From Flavobacterium ginsenosidimutans (GTDB lineage Bacteria > Bacteroidota > Bacteroidia > Flavobacteriales > Flavobacteriaceae), in assembly GCF_003254625.1 (NCBI RefSeq), contig NZ_QJRJ01000077.1, positions 248,001-312,000 on the forward strand: 64,000 nucleotides of DNA. The letters are read 5' to 3'. Both the position numbers and the translations under genes were made by a program. Numbering within the stretch: the stretch's first letter is position 1; each line of letters opens with the position of its first letter. Positions 1 through 7,810 of this stretch are shown in pieces. The notes beneath the pieces were generated by a model, which saw only the letters and a program-made list of their open reading frames with translations, did not search any database and was not told the DNA's origin.

Positions 1-845
1 TTTGGGTTGAAGATGCTACAAAATCTTACGAAGAAACGATGAAACGCGGCGCACGTTCTTTCATGGAACCAACTGTTGAAGAAGATGAATTTGGTCAAGT
101 TATCCGTTCGGGAATTTACACTTACGGAGAAACGGTTCACATTTTTGTAGAAAGAAAAAACTATAATGGTGTTTTCTTGCCAGGATATAAAGAATGGAAA
201 TCAGACTATAATCCAGAACCAACGGGATTAAAATATATTGATCACATGGTTGGAAATGTGGGCTGGAACGAAATGAATACTTGGGTAAAATTTTACGAAG
301 ACGTAATGGGATTCGTGAATTTCTTGTCTTTTGATGACAAACAAATTACTACAGAATATTCTGCATTGATGAGTAAAGTTATGTCAAACGGAAATGGAAG
401 AATTAAATTCCCTATCAACGAACCAGCTGAAGGGAAGAAAAAATCTCAGATTGAAGAATATTTGGATTTCTATGGCGGACCTGGAATTCAACACATTGCC
501 ATTGCAACAGATGATATTATTAAAACAGTATCGCAACTAAGAGCACGCGGCGTTGAATTTTTATCAGCTCCTCCTCATACTTATTACCAAGCAATTCCAG
601 AAAGATTGGGTGTTCATATGGACATGATGAAAGAAGATTTAAATGAAATTGAAAAATTAGCTATCATGGTTGATGCTGATGAAGACGGTTACCTTTTACA
701 AATTTTTACGAAGCCAGTTCAGGACAGACCGACACTTTTCTTCGAAATTATTCAAAGAATGGGTGCAAAAGGGTTTGGTGCAGGTAACTTTAAAGCGCTT
801 TTTGAGTCAATTGAAAGAGAGCAAGAATTGCGAGGAACACTGTAA
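1..845 (+). CDS. hppD: 4-hydroxyphenylpyruvate dioxygenase, C-terminal part (truncated by window edge)
   Basis: Converts 4-hydroxyphenylpyruvate to homogentisate in tyrosine breakdown, using Fe(II) and O2. The open frame enters from the left edge (first full codon at base 3), so the ATG at 39 is internal and about 100 N-terminal residues are missing. The three iron ligands of the family are visible: His in YIDHMVG (bases 243-245), His in GIQHIAIATDD (492-494) and Glu in FFEIIQR (744-746). The C-terminal helix GAGNFKALFESIEREQ is typical of HPPD. Tryptophan 2,3-dioxygenase lies about 1 kb downstream, so this end of the window may have an aromatic amino acid degradation theme, although a terminator separates the two. 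The identification is firm; only the N-terminus is unseen. Confidence 0.95.
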   Translation, partial: WVEDATKSYEETMKRGARSFMEPTVEEDEFGQVIRSGIYTYGETVHIFVERKNYNGVFLPGYKEWKSDYNPEPTGLKYIDHMVGNVGWNEMNTWVKFYEDVMGFVNFLSFDDKQITTEYSALMSKVMSNGNGRIKFPINEPAEGKKKSQIEEYLDFYGGPGIQHIAIATDDIIKTVSQLRARGVEFLSAPPHTYYQAIPERLGVHMDMMKEDLNEIEKLAIMVDADEDGYLLQIFTKPVQDRPTLFFEIIQRMGAKGFGAGNFKALFESIEREQELRGTL

Positions 846-933
846 ACTGTTAATTTTCATATACAAAACAATATAATTCTCTAAAAAACGATGCTTTTTT
901 TGCAAATGTTATGTTAAACTTGACTTTGGCTAT

Positions 934-962
934 TTGTTTTTTGAACTTTCTATCTATCTTTG
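934..962 (+). promoter_or_regulatory. Bacteroidota-type promoter (TTG-N18-TATCTTTG)
   Basis: TTG at 934-936 and TATCTTTG at 955-962 are separated by 18 bases, matching the Bacteroidetes primary sigma consensus (TTG, 17-23 bases, TAnnTTTG). It lies in a gene-free spacer about 180 bases before the next start codon, and a terminator hairpin intervenes. It may therefore drive a short RNA rather than the next gene. Confidence 0.55.
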
Positions 963-967
963 CACTC

Positions 968-1079
968 GCAAATCAGGAAGGGGTGGTTTCCTTCCGAATT
1001 GATATAAATTTCATAATTTATAGTTTTTTGGTTAGTTAATAGCATAAAAACTCAGTCATCTTTGACTGAGTTTTTTTGT
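968..1079 (+). ncRNA. Candidate small RNA between hppD and the DUF3108 gene
   Basis: About 110 bases lie between a good promoter (-7 element at 955-962) and a strong intrinsic terminator (1047-1079), with no plausible ORF. A GC-rich hairpin sits near the expected 5' end: GGAAGG at 976-981 pairs with CCTTCC at 990-995 around an 8-base loop. Promoter, hairpin, unstructured AT-rich middle and terminator is the usual layout of a trans-acting sRNA. No known family was recognised; it could instead be an attenuated leader of the downstream gene. Confidence 0.35.
1047..1079 (+). terminator. Intrinsic terminator
   Basis: A 12-bp stem (AAAACTCAGTCA at 1047-1058 with TGACTGAGTTTT at 1063-1074), a 4-base loop and a T-run to 1077. 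It ends transcription from hppD and/or the candidate small RNA. Confidence 0.85.
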
Positions 1080-1143
1080 TTTGGTACATTTGGAATAGAA
1101 TTTGCATTTATTTACCTTTATAATAAAACGTAAAGATTATACT

Positions 1144-1914
1144 ATGAAAAAGTTCATCCTCATTATATTAGCACTAACAATACTCTCTTTTGCGCCTCAA
1201 AAAGAAGATGCTTTCGATACTGGAGAATATTTCAAATTTAGAATACATTACGGAATCGTGAATGCTGGCTACGCAACTCTTGAAGTTAAAGATGCTACCA
1301 TAAATAATAAAAAAGTATTTCATTCTGTTGGAAAAGGTTTTACAACTGGTATGTCTAAGTTTTTCTTTAAAGTAGAAGATTTATACGAAAGTTATTTTGA
1401 CAAAGAAACGGGGAAGCCTTATCGTTATGTTAGAAAAATTGACGAAGGCGGTTATACCAAAAATCAAGAAGGCTTTTTTAATCAAAATGAAAATCGAGTT
1501 TTAGTAAAAGACTATAAACGTAAATCCGAAAAAACGATTCTAGTATCAGAAGAAGTACAAGACATTGTATCGGCGTTTTACTTTTTGAGAAACCATCCAA
1601 ATATTGATAAACTAAAATCTGGAGAAGCCATTACAATCGATATGTTTTTTGATGAAGAAATCACAAAATTTAAGTTAAAATTTGTAGGCCGTCAAGATAT
1701 TACGACTAAATTTGGCACGGTTTCTACTATGGTCTTCAAACCTCTGGTACAGACAGGTAGAGTATTTAAAGAAAAGGAGAGCTTAACACTCTGGATAACA
1801 GATGACGTAAACAAAGTTCCTATTAGAATTAAAGCAGATTTAGCTGTAGGTTCACTTAAGGCTGATCTCGATGAATATAAAGGATTAAAAAGTCCACTTA
1901 AAGTAAAAAAATAA
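1144..1914 (+). CDS. DUF3108 domain-containing exported protein
   Basis: A 256-residue protein with an N-terminal hydrophobic signal (about residues 4-17). It resembles the DUF3108 family of Bacteroidota envelope proteins, which are predicted to be beta-rich, with the GEYFKFRIHYGIVNAGYATLEV opening and the TLWITDDVNKVPIRI segment near the C-terminus. ATG 1144 is preferred over the in-frame start at 1102 because it gives a clean signal peptide (MKKFILIILALTIL). The stop codon overlaps the ATG of the next gene (TAATG at 1912-1916), so the two are translationally coupled. The molecular function of DUF3108 is not established; family assignment is from memory of its sequence pattern. Confidence 0.8.
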   Translation: MKKFILIILALTILSFAPQKEDAFDTGEYFKFRIHYGIVNAGYATLEVKDATINNKKVFHSVGKGFTTGMSKFFFKVEDLYESYFDKETGKPYRYVRKIDEGGYTKNQEGFFNQNENRVLVKDYKRKSEKTILVSEEVQDIVSAFYFLRNHPNIDKLKSGEAITIDMFFDEEITKFKLKFVGRQDITTKFGTVSTMVFKPLVQTGRVFKEKESLTLWITDDVNKVPIRIKADLAVGSLKADLDEYKGLKSPLKVKK

Positions 1915-2855
1915 TGAACCCTACAGATAATTCTGAAGCAATTTTAAAAGAAATTGATCTTAAATTTCAAGCCATAAATCAAAAAACTGATGTTCAATTG
2001 GAAGGATTGCTTTGGGCTAAACCAATTACATATTGGGATTATATTCAAACTGATGCACTTTTAAATTTACAAATACAACGCACCACACTTCCTGACGAAA
2101 TGGTTTTTATCATGTATCATCAGGTAAACGAATTAATTTTCAAAATGATTCTGTGGGAAATTGACCAAATTGCAGAAACAGAAAACATCCAAGTAGATTT
2201 TTTCAGCGAAAGATTATCAAGAATCACTAGATATTTTGATATGCTTACCAATTCGTTCAGCATAATGGAAAACGGAATGGAAGTAGATCAATACATGAAA
2301 TTCAGAAATACACTTACTCCTGCAAGTGGTTTTCAGAGTGCACAATATAGAATGATCGAATTTGCTTCGACTGATGTTATCAATTTAACCGACAGAAGAT
2401 ACAAAGCTAACTTTGACGAAAACACTGATTTAGAAACTAGTTTCGAACATCTTTATTGGCAAGCAGCCGGAAAAGATTATCATACAGGTGAAAAATCATA
2501 CTTGTTAAATGAGTTTGAGAAAAAATATAAAGGGCAATTTTTAAGACAAATGGCTTCGTTTAAAACGAAAAATATTTGGCAAAAATTCACGCAATTACCA
2601 ATTGAAGATCAACAAAATACAGCATTAATCGCAGCAATGCGTCATTACGATCAAACGGTAAATATTACTTGGGTAATGCAACACCTAAATACTGCTAGAA
2701 AATACATTTTAGAAAGCGGAAAAGGAAATGGTGAAGCAACTGGAGGAAGCGACTGGCAAAAATATATGCATCCAAAATACCAAAGACGCATCTTTTTTCC
2801 TAAATTGTGGACCGAAGAAGAATTGTCCAATTGGGGGAATGAAAACGAAGAATAA
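1914..2855 (+). CDS. kynA: Tryptophan 2,3-dioxygenase
   Basis: Heme enzyme that opens the indole ring of L-tryptophan to N-formylkynurenine, the first step of the kynurenine route. Family signatures are visible: YWDYIQTDALLNLQ near residue 40, DEMVFIMYHQVNEL at 61-74 with the active-site His69, and TGGS at about 276-279, which contacts the substrate carboxylate. The RHYDQTVNITWVMQHLNTA segment carries the likely proximal heme His. At 313 residues it is a little longer than many bacterial enzymes (about 280). It overlaps the DUF3108 stop codon by one base. No kynurenine formamidase or kynureninase is present in the window. Confidence 0.92.
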   Translation: MNPTDNSEAILKEIDLKFQAINQKTDVQLEGLLWAKPITYWDYIQTDALLNLQIQRTTLPDEMVFIMYHQVNELIFKMILWEIDQIAETENIQVDFFSERLSRITRYFDMLTNSFSIMENGMEVDQYMKFRNTLTPASGFQSAQYRMIEFASTDVINLTDRRYKANFDENTDLETSFEHLYWQAAGKDYHTGEKSYLLNEFEKKYKGQFLRQMASFKTKNIWQKFTQLPIEDQQNTALIAAMRHYDQTVNITWVMQHLNTARKYILESGKGNGEATGGSDWQKYMHPKYQRRIFFPKLWTEEELSNWGNENEE

Positions 2856-2880
2856 TTTCTCCACCAAAAAATCATAAAGT

Positions 2881-4101
2881 TTGAAAAAAGCAGTCGTAAT
2901 TTTAATTGTCTTGTTTTCTATTTTTTCTTGTAAAAAAGAAGAAGAAAAAGTAGAAGCCAAAATCACTAAACCAGCAACCAAAAAAATAGAATTCGGTTTT
3001 AATTACGCAGATTTTAATGTTGTAAATGATACTATTTCGAAAGGAGATTCTTTCGGTTCGATCATTCAAAGTCAAAATATTGGAGACAAAAAAGTTTTTG
3101 ATATTGTAGAACAAGTTAAAGATTCTTTTAATGTAAGAAGTATTCGTTACGGCAAGCCTTTTACTTTACTTCGTTCAAAAAACAAAACTAATGATTTACA
3201 GGTTTTTATTTATCAGCCAGATGCTTTAAGCTATTATGTTATTGATTTAAGAGATAGCATTGCAAAAGCTTACAAAAAAGTAAAACCGGTTACCTTAAAA
3301 AGAAAAATTATTGGAGGCGTTTTAAAAACTTCATTATCTGAAACTTTAGGAGGTGAAGATGTTGAAACAGCATTGGCTGGCAGAATTACAAAAGTATTTT
3401 CATGGTCTATTGACTTCTTTAAACTTAAAAAAGGAGATCGCTACGGATTAATTTTTACTGAAAGATTCATCAACGGAAAAACGTATGATGGTGTTGAAGA
3501 TCTTGAAGCTGCATTTTTTGAATATAAAGGTAAAATCGTTTATGCTTTTCCTTTTGAAAAAGACACTACTTCAGGAAAGATTGAATACTATGATGACGAA
3601 GGAAAAACACTTAAAAACTTCTTCTTAAAAACTCCAATCAAATTTAGCCGAATCACTTCAAGATTCACGATGAATAGATTCCATCCTGTACAACATACTT
3701 GGAAAGCACATAAAGGAACCGATTATGCAGCGCCAACAGGAACGCCAATTTCTACAACCGCTTCTGGAGTTGTTGAAACTACTGGATATACTGCAGGTAA
3801 CGGAAATTTCGTAAAAGTAAAACACAACGGAACCTACTCTACTCAATATTTACACATGTCTAAAATCTTGGTTCGCCGCGGGCAGCGCGTTACTCAAGGA
3901 CAGACAATTGGTTTAGTTGGAAGTACAGGTCTTGCTTCTGGTCCGCATGTTTGTTACCGTTTTTGGAAAAATGGAGTTCAGGTTGATGCTCTTAGACTGA
4001 ATCTTCCAACAGGAGAATCTTTGACAGGAGGCGACAGGACTCGTTTTATGAAACAGATCGAACCTTTGAAAAGAGAGTTGGATAGTATTGGGAATTTGTA
4101 A
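2881..4101 (+). CDS. M23 (LytM-type) metallopeptidase lipoprotein
   Basis: A 406-residue predicted cell-wall hydrolase. It starts at TTG 2881; there is no better ATG, and the start gives a clean lipoprotein signal with lipobox FSIFSC (Cys17) followed by a Lys/Glu-rich linker. The LytM domain spans roughly residues 265-375: HxxxD (His277, Asp281), YLHM (His325) and GPHVCYRFW (His356). In canonical LytM proteins the last motif is HxH; here the second His is Cys358, so zinc may be held by His, Asp and Cys. That substitution is, to my recollection, common in flavobacterial relatives. A regulator-like role with a poorly active site cannot be excluded. It sits 25 bases after kynA and may share its transcript. 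Confidence 0.88.
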   Translation: MKKAVVILIVLFSIFSCKKEEEKVEAKITKPATKKIEFGFNYADFNVVNDTISKGDSFGSIIQSQNIGDKKVFDIVEQVKDSFNVRSIRYGKPFTLLRSKNKTNDLQVFIYQPDALSYYVIDLRDSIAKAYKKVKPVTLKRKIIGGVLKTSLSETLGGEDVETALAGRITKVFSWSIDFFKLKKGDRYGLIFTERFINGKTYDGVEDLEAAFFEYKGKIVYAFPFEKDTTSGKIEYYDDEGKTLKNFFLKTPIKFSRITSRFTMNRFHPVQHTWKAHKGTDYAAPTGTPISTTASGVVETTGYTAGNGNFVKVKHNGTYSTQYLHMSKILVRRGQRVTQGQTIGLVGSTGLASGPHVCYRFWKNGVQVDALRLNLPTGESLTGGDRTRFMKQIEPLKRELDSIGNL

Positions 4102-4153
4102 GAATAAATCTTTATTTTAGCAAAATAAAAATAAAACCAACAACCAATTCTAT

Positions 4154-4762
4154 ATGAAATTTAAAAACTTACTTCTGCTTCTTACTTTGGCAGTAAATTT
4201 TTCTTTTGCCCAAAACAACATTATAGTAACTAACAATTACGGAAGTAAGAATAGTGAAATTCAGAATTTACTTGATTTTGAAAAAATATATTTTGAGCAG
4301 TTCAATTTTGAAGGAAAAGATTTAAAAGGAAAACAATACGTTATTAATCTACAAGAATTTTCAGATGGCAAACTTGTAAATACATCTTTACTTTTTGACG
4401 GCAGAGAAACCGATTATTTCAAAATAAAATCGAATAAAGAATCGCTTACTTTTCTATTTAAGATAGCTGATGGAAAATTAAAAACTTATATCAGAGGTGT
4501 GAGATTTGGAAGTAAAAAATCGTACTTTAACCTAAAAAGTGATTCTGACGATTATACCTTAAAAGATTTTTTTGGAAATAAAAGAGAATTGAATATTGAC
4601 GCCAATCAAGAAACACCAATCCTTGCTATTATTACTCCAACCAAACATGCAGATGGAAGTACTTCTTACTGCGAAGTAGTTCAGTCAAACGTTAAACCAG
4701 AAAATCTTGGAACACATTTTAGTATTCCGCATTATTTCTTAGTTACAATTCAATTCAAATAA
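4154..4762 (+). CDS. Secreted protein of unknown function
   Basis: A 202-residue protein with a cleavable signal peptide (MKFKNLLLLLTLAVNFSFA-Q, cleavage near residue 20). The mature part is beta-rich, with alternating hydrophobic and charged residues, and has no cysteine pair or catalytic motif that I recognise. It is followed after 9 bases by another small unknown gene, so the two look co-transcribed. No family assigned. Confidence 0.65.
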   Translation: MKFKNLLLLLTLAVNFSFAQNNIIVTNNYGSKNSEIQNLLDFEKIYFEQFNFEGKDLKGKQYVINLQEFSDGKLVNTSLLFDGRETDYFKIKSNKESLTFLFKIADGKLKTYIRGVRFGSKKSYFNLKSDSDDYTLKDFFGNKRELNIDANQETPILAIITPTKHADGSTSYCEVVQSNVKPENLGTHFSIPHYFLVTIQFK

Positions 4763-4771
4763 GAAACAGTC

Positions 4772-5392
4772 ATGAAAAATGCGCGTCTTAAAACCATTTA
4801 CCATGAAACTTTTTCTGGTTTAAAATTATTTTACAGAGACACTACCCTTTCTGAAAATTTGATTTCAAACTATAAAATTGGACAAATAATTCAAGAAAAA
4901 GGTTTTACCGATATGACTTCTATGAGCGGCGGTCTTTCGGGAAACTTCAGATATTTGATTGCAAGCGCACATGCTAAAGATTTATCAAAGTTTAATCCTG
5001 ATTCGGCAAAAATTGGTCATTTTCTTTTAGATTCAATTGCCTATTTTAAAGTATTGGACATGCAGAAAATTGGCGATAAAACACAAATTTTTCTTTTAAA
5101 TATTCCAGACAACTCGATTTCACTTTTCAAAAATTCATCTTCAAACTTAGAAGAAGAAATTACTGAAAAAGCTCAAAAACGCTTTCGCGAAAAGATCGAT
5201 GCTGTTTTAATTCCTGAATTACAAACTGAAAATTGGAAAGAAAGAACCAAACTTCCTCTCGGGATGGACGAAAACGGAATTCTATTTTTTGATGATTCTA
5301 AAATTAAAATAGAATATCCAAAAAGAATTGATATTGACGTAGCTAAAAAAACTATAGCAATTAACAAGAAACCTTGGTGGAAATTTTGGTAA
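4772..5392 (+). CDS. Protein of unknown function (206 aa)
   Basis: No signal peptide or membrane segment is evident. The sequence has a central MTSMSGGLSGNFRYLIAS stretch rich in Gly and Ser, and ends in the basic aromatic tail KKPWWKFW. It is spaced 9 bases after the preceding secreted protein and 6 bases before the following small lipoprotein. This suggests a three-gene cluster of lineage-specific envelope-associated genes. I do not recognise the family. Confidence 0.6.
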   Translation: MKNARLKTIYHETFSGLKLFYRDTTLSENLISNYKIGQIIQEKGFTDMTSMSGGLSGNFRYLIASAHAKDLSKFNPDSAKIGHFLLDSIAYFKVLDMQKIGDKTQIFLLNIPDNSISLFKNSSSNLEEEITEKAQKRFREKIDAVLIPELQTENWKERTKLPLGMDENGILFFDDSKIKIEYPKRIDIDVAKKTIAINKKPWWKFW

Positions 5393-5398
5393 AACTTA

Positions 5399-5731
5399 AT
5401 GAAACAAATTTTATTACTATCTCTCTCGGCAATTACAATTGGATGTTCTAAACCAAAAACTTTTCTCTTAAATGATACTGGGAAAAACAAAAATTATGTT
5501 TCAGAATTCGTAAATAATGCTTTTGAACAAAATGAAATAGGCGCTTCACCTATAATTGTAATTAACGGAAAACCTTTAATTTACGATAAAAGCAAAGACA
5601 CCATAATAGTACCTTTAAAGAAAACAGACATATCTAGTTTAGAGTTTTTAAACAAAAATAGCAGCCGCATAATATATAATGAAAAAGAAAATGATGGCGC
5701 AATAATCATAACCAGTAAAATTCAACCTTAG
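5399..5731 (+). CDS. Small lipoprotein with a TonB-plug-like C-terminal segment
   Basis: A 110-residue lipoprotein with signal peptide and lipobox ITIGC (Cys16). The region from about residue 50 (IIVINGKPLIYD ... ISSLEFLNKNSS ... DGAIIITSK) resembles the core of the TonB-receptor plug domain, in which a VxIDGxP strand is followed by an 'I..IeVLk..sA' helix and a GvIiITtKk strand. Here it stands alone, without any beta-barrel. Similar mini-plugs occur in Bacteroidota fused to BlaR1/M56 or carboxypeptidase-like proteins. The resemblance is by eye only. It is the third gene of the small cluster starting at 4154. Confidence 0.6.
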   Translation: MKQILLLSLSAITIGCSKPKTFLLNDTGKNKNYVSEFVNNAFEQNEIGASPIIVINGKPLIYDKSKDTIIVPLKKTDISSLEFLNKNSSRIIYNEKENDGAIIITSKIQP

Positions 5732-5802
5732 AATCTATAAAACGTTTTCGTAACTAATTGTTATATAATCGCAAACCGTTCTCCTTTTAAAAGTTATTTC
5801 AG

Positions 5803-5810
5803 TATTTTTG
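5803..5810 (+). promoter_or_regulatory. -7 promoter element of pgi
   Basis: TATTTTTG matches TAnnTTTG and lies 32 bases before the ATG of pgi. No clear TTG is found at the right distance upstream. The in-frame GTG at 5810 overlaps this element, which argues against GTG 5810 as the pgi start codon. Confidence 0.5.
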
Positions 5811-5842
5811 TGTTTCAAAAAACAAACTCAATTATAGATCAA

Positions 5843-7486
5843 ATGGCTTTAAACACAACAAACCCAACTGGGACTGAAGCGTGGAAAAATCTACAAAACC
5901 ACTATAACGCAATTCATAAAACCACAATACAAGAATTGTTTCAACAAGATAGTGCTCGTGCTGAAAAATTCAATTTACAATGGAATGACTTTTTAGTAGA
6001 TTATTCAAAAAATAATATCAGTCAAGAAACTATTTCTCTTTTATTAGAATTAGCAAATTCAATCGGAGTAAAAGATGCTATCGCACAATATTTTGGAGGA
6101 GAATTAATCAACCAGACTGAAAATCGTGCAGTTTTACATACCGCTTTACGTGCTCCAAAATCGGCAGTGATTAAAGTTGATGGAGAAAACGTAATTCCAG
6201 AAGTATACGAAGTAAAAAATAAAATTAAAAATTTCACTGACGAAGTAATTTCTGGTCAGAGAAAAGGTTACACAGGAAAAGCTTTTACGGATGTTGTAAA
6301 TATCGGAATTGGAGGTTCTGACCTTGGTCCTGTTATGGCTGTTGAAGCTTTACAATTTTACAAAAATCATTTAAATCTCCATTTCGTTTCAAACGTTGAT
6401 GGTGATCACGTAAATGAAGTAATCAAAAAACTAAATCCTGAAACCACTTTATTTGTAATTGTTTCTAAAACTTTTACAACTCAAGAAACGCTTTCAAATT
6501 CTGAAACTATTAAAGAATGGTTTTTGAAATCGGCAACTCAAGAAGATATCGCAAAACACTTTGCAGCGGTTTCTACAAACATTAAAAATGTAACAGAATT
6601 CGGAATTAATCCAGACAACGTTTTCCCAATGTGGGATTGGGTTGGAGGAAGATTTTCTCTTTGGAGCGCAGTTGGTTTGAGCATCGCTTTAGCAATTGGT
6701 TTTGAGAATTACAGCCAATTATTAGTTGGAGCAAATGAAATGGACGAACATTTCAAATCGGCAGAATTTGACAAAAACATTCCAGTAACTTTAGCTTTAT
6801 TAAGTGTTTGGTACAACAATTTTTATGGCGCTGAAAGTGAAGCTTTAATTCCATACACACAATATTTATCAAAACTAGCTCCGTATTTGCAGCAAGCAAC
6901 AATGGAAAGTAACGGAAAAAGTGTTGGCCGTGACGGAAAACCTGTTAATTACCAAACTGGAACAATTATTTGGGGAGAGCCAGGAACAAATTCGCAACAC
7001 GCTTTCTTTCAATTAATTCACCAAGGAACAAAATTGATTCCGACAGATTTTATTGGATTCGTAAAACCACTTTACGGAAACGAAGATCATCATGATAAAT
7101 TAATGTCGAACTTCTTTGCACAAACGGAAGCATTAATGAATGGAAAAACAGAAGCGCAAGTTCAGGCTGAATTTGACAAACAAGGACTTTCTGCAGAAAA
7201 AGCATCTTATTTAAGACCTTTTAAAGTTTTCACAGGAAACAAACCGACTAATACTATTTTGATTCAAAAACTTACACCAAAAAGCTTAGGTTCTTTGATT
7301 GCATTATACGAACATAAAATTTTCGTTCAAGGAGTAATTTGGAACATCTTTAGTTTTGACCAATGGGGAGTTGAATTAGGAAAGCAATTGGCTAATTCTA
7401 TTTTAGATGAAATCAATTCTAAGGCTGTTAAAAATCATGACAGTTCAACTTCATTTTTGCTGAATCATTTCTTGAAAAACAAATAA
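5843..7486 (+). CDS. pgi: Glucose-6-phosphate isomerase
   Basis: Interconverts glucose 6-phosphate and fructose 6-phosphate in the cytosol. From ATG 5843 it has 547 residues, close to the 549 of E. coli Pgi. Signatures: [18 protein letters not shown], the PGI motif [25 protein letters not shown] and the C-terminal motif [15 protein letters not shown] 5810 extends the frame upstream but overlaps the -7 promoter element, so ATG 5843 ([14 protein letters not shown]) is chosen. A strong terminator follows, so it is probably a single-gene transcript. Confidence 0.96.
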   Translation: MALNTTNPTGTEAWKNLQNHYNAIHKTTIQELFQQDSARAEKFNLQWNDFLVDYSKNNISQETISLLLELANSIGVKDAIAQYFGGELINQTENRAVLHTALRAPKSAVIKVDGENVIPEVYEVKNKIKNFTDEVISGQRKGYTGKAFTDVVNIGIGGSDLGPVMAVEALQFYKNHLNLHFVSNVDGDHVNEVIKKLNPETTLFVIVSKTFTTQETLSNSETIKEWFLKSATQEDIAKHFAAVSTNIKNVTEFGINPDNVFPMWDWVGGRFSLWSAVGLSIALAIGFENYSQLLVGANEMDEHFKSAEFDKNIPVTLALLSVWYNNFYGAESEALIPYTQYLSKLAPYLQQATMESNGKSVGRDGKPVNYQTGTIIWGEPGTNSQHAFFQLIHQGTKLIPTDFIGFVKPLYGNEDHHDKLMSNFFAQTEALMNGKTEAQVQAEFDKQGLSAEKASYLRPFKVFTGNKPTNTILIQKLTPKSLGSLIALYEHKIFVQGVIWNIFSFDQWGVELGKQLANSILDEINSKAVKNHDSSTSFLLNHFLKNK

Positions 7487-7520
7487 AAAACAGAAAATTA
7501 AATCTTTCATAACATTCTGA

Positions 7521-7558
7521 AACGCCTTGATTTAACTCAAATTAAGGCGTTTTTTTTA
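7521..7558 (+). terminator. Intrinsic terminator after pgi
   Basis: AACGCCTT (7521-7528) pairs with AAGGCGTT (7544-7551), extended by an imperfect ATTT/AAAT stem, and is followed by eight Ts. Confidence 0.88.
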
Positions 7559-7810
7559 CTAAAATACCGACAAAAAGCATAAAAAAACCGCTTAATTGCA
7601 CGTTTTAGCTTACAAGATAATTAGAAAAATTATATTTTTAACAAAAAACAGCCGAATAAATTTAACAAAACGACATTTTATTTAAAGAAAAAAGAATAAT
7701 TCATTTTAATACGCAACACAAAAGACAAAACTTTGTTTTCTTAACATTTCGATAACATTATCTGAGTTATTTGTTATAATTTTGCCAAAAACAATTAACT
7801 CAATAACAAA
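7559..7810 (+). promoter_or_regulatory. AT-rich leader with -7 element of the TonB-dependent receptor gene
   Basis: This 250-base spacer has no ORF. TAATTTTG at 7777-7784 fits TAnnTTTG and lies 27 bases before the ATG at 7811; a matching TTG at -33 is not obvious. The rest is A-tract-rich DNA without recognisable operators or hairpins. Confidence 0.45.

Noticed and set aside
960..1000. tRNA-like stretch around GGAAGG...CCTTCC
   Set aside because: No cloverleaf, no TTC-arm and no acceptor stem; the hairpin better fits an untranslated RNA.
2651..2981. Minus-strand open frames over kynA and the M23 gene
   Set aside because: Antisense shadows of well-supported genes.
5810..5842. GTG start for glucose-6-phosphate isomerase
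   Set aside because: It overlaps the TATTTTTG promoter element and adds residues not found in the family; ATG 5843 gives the normal length.
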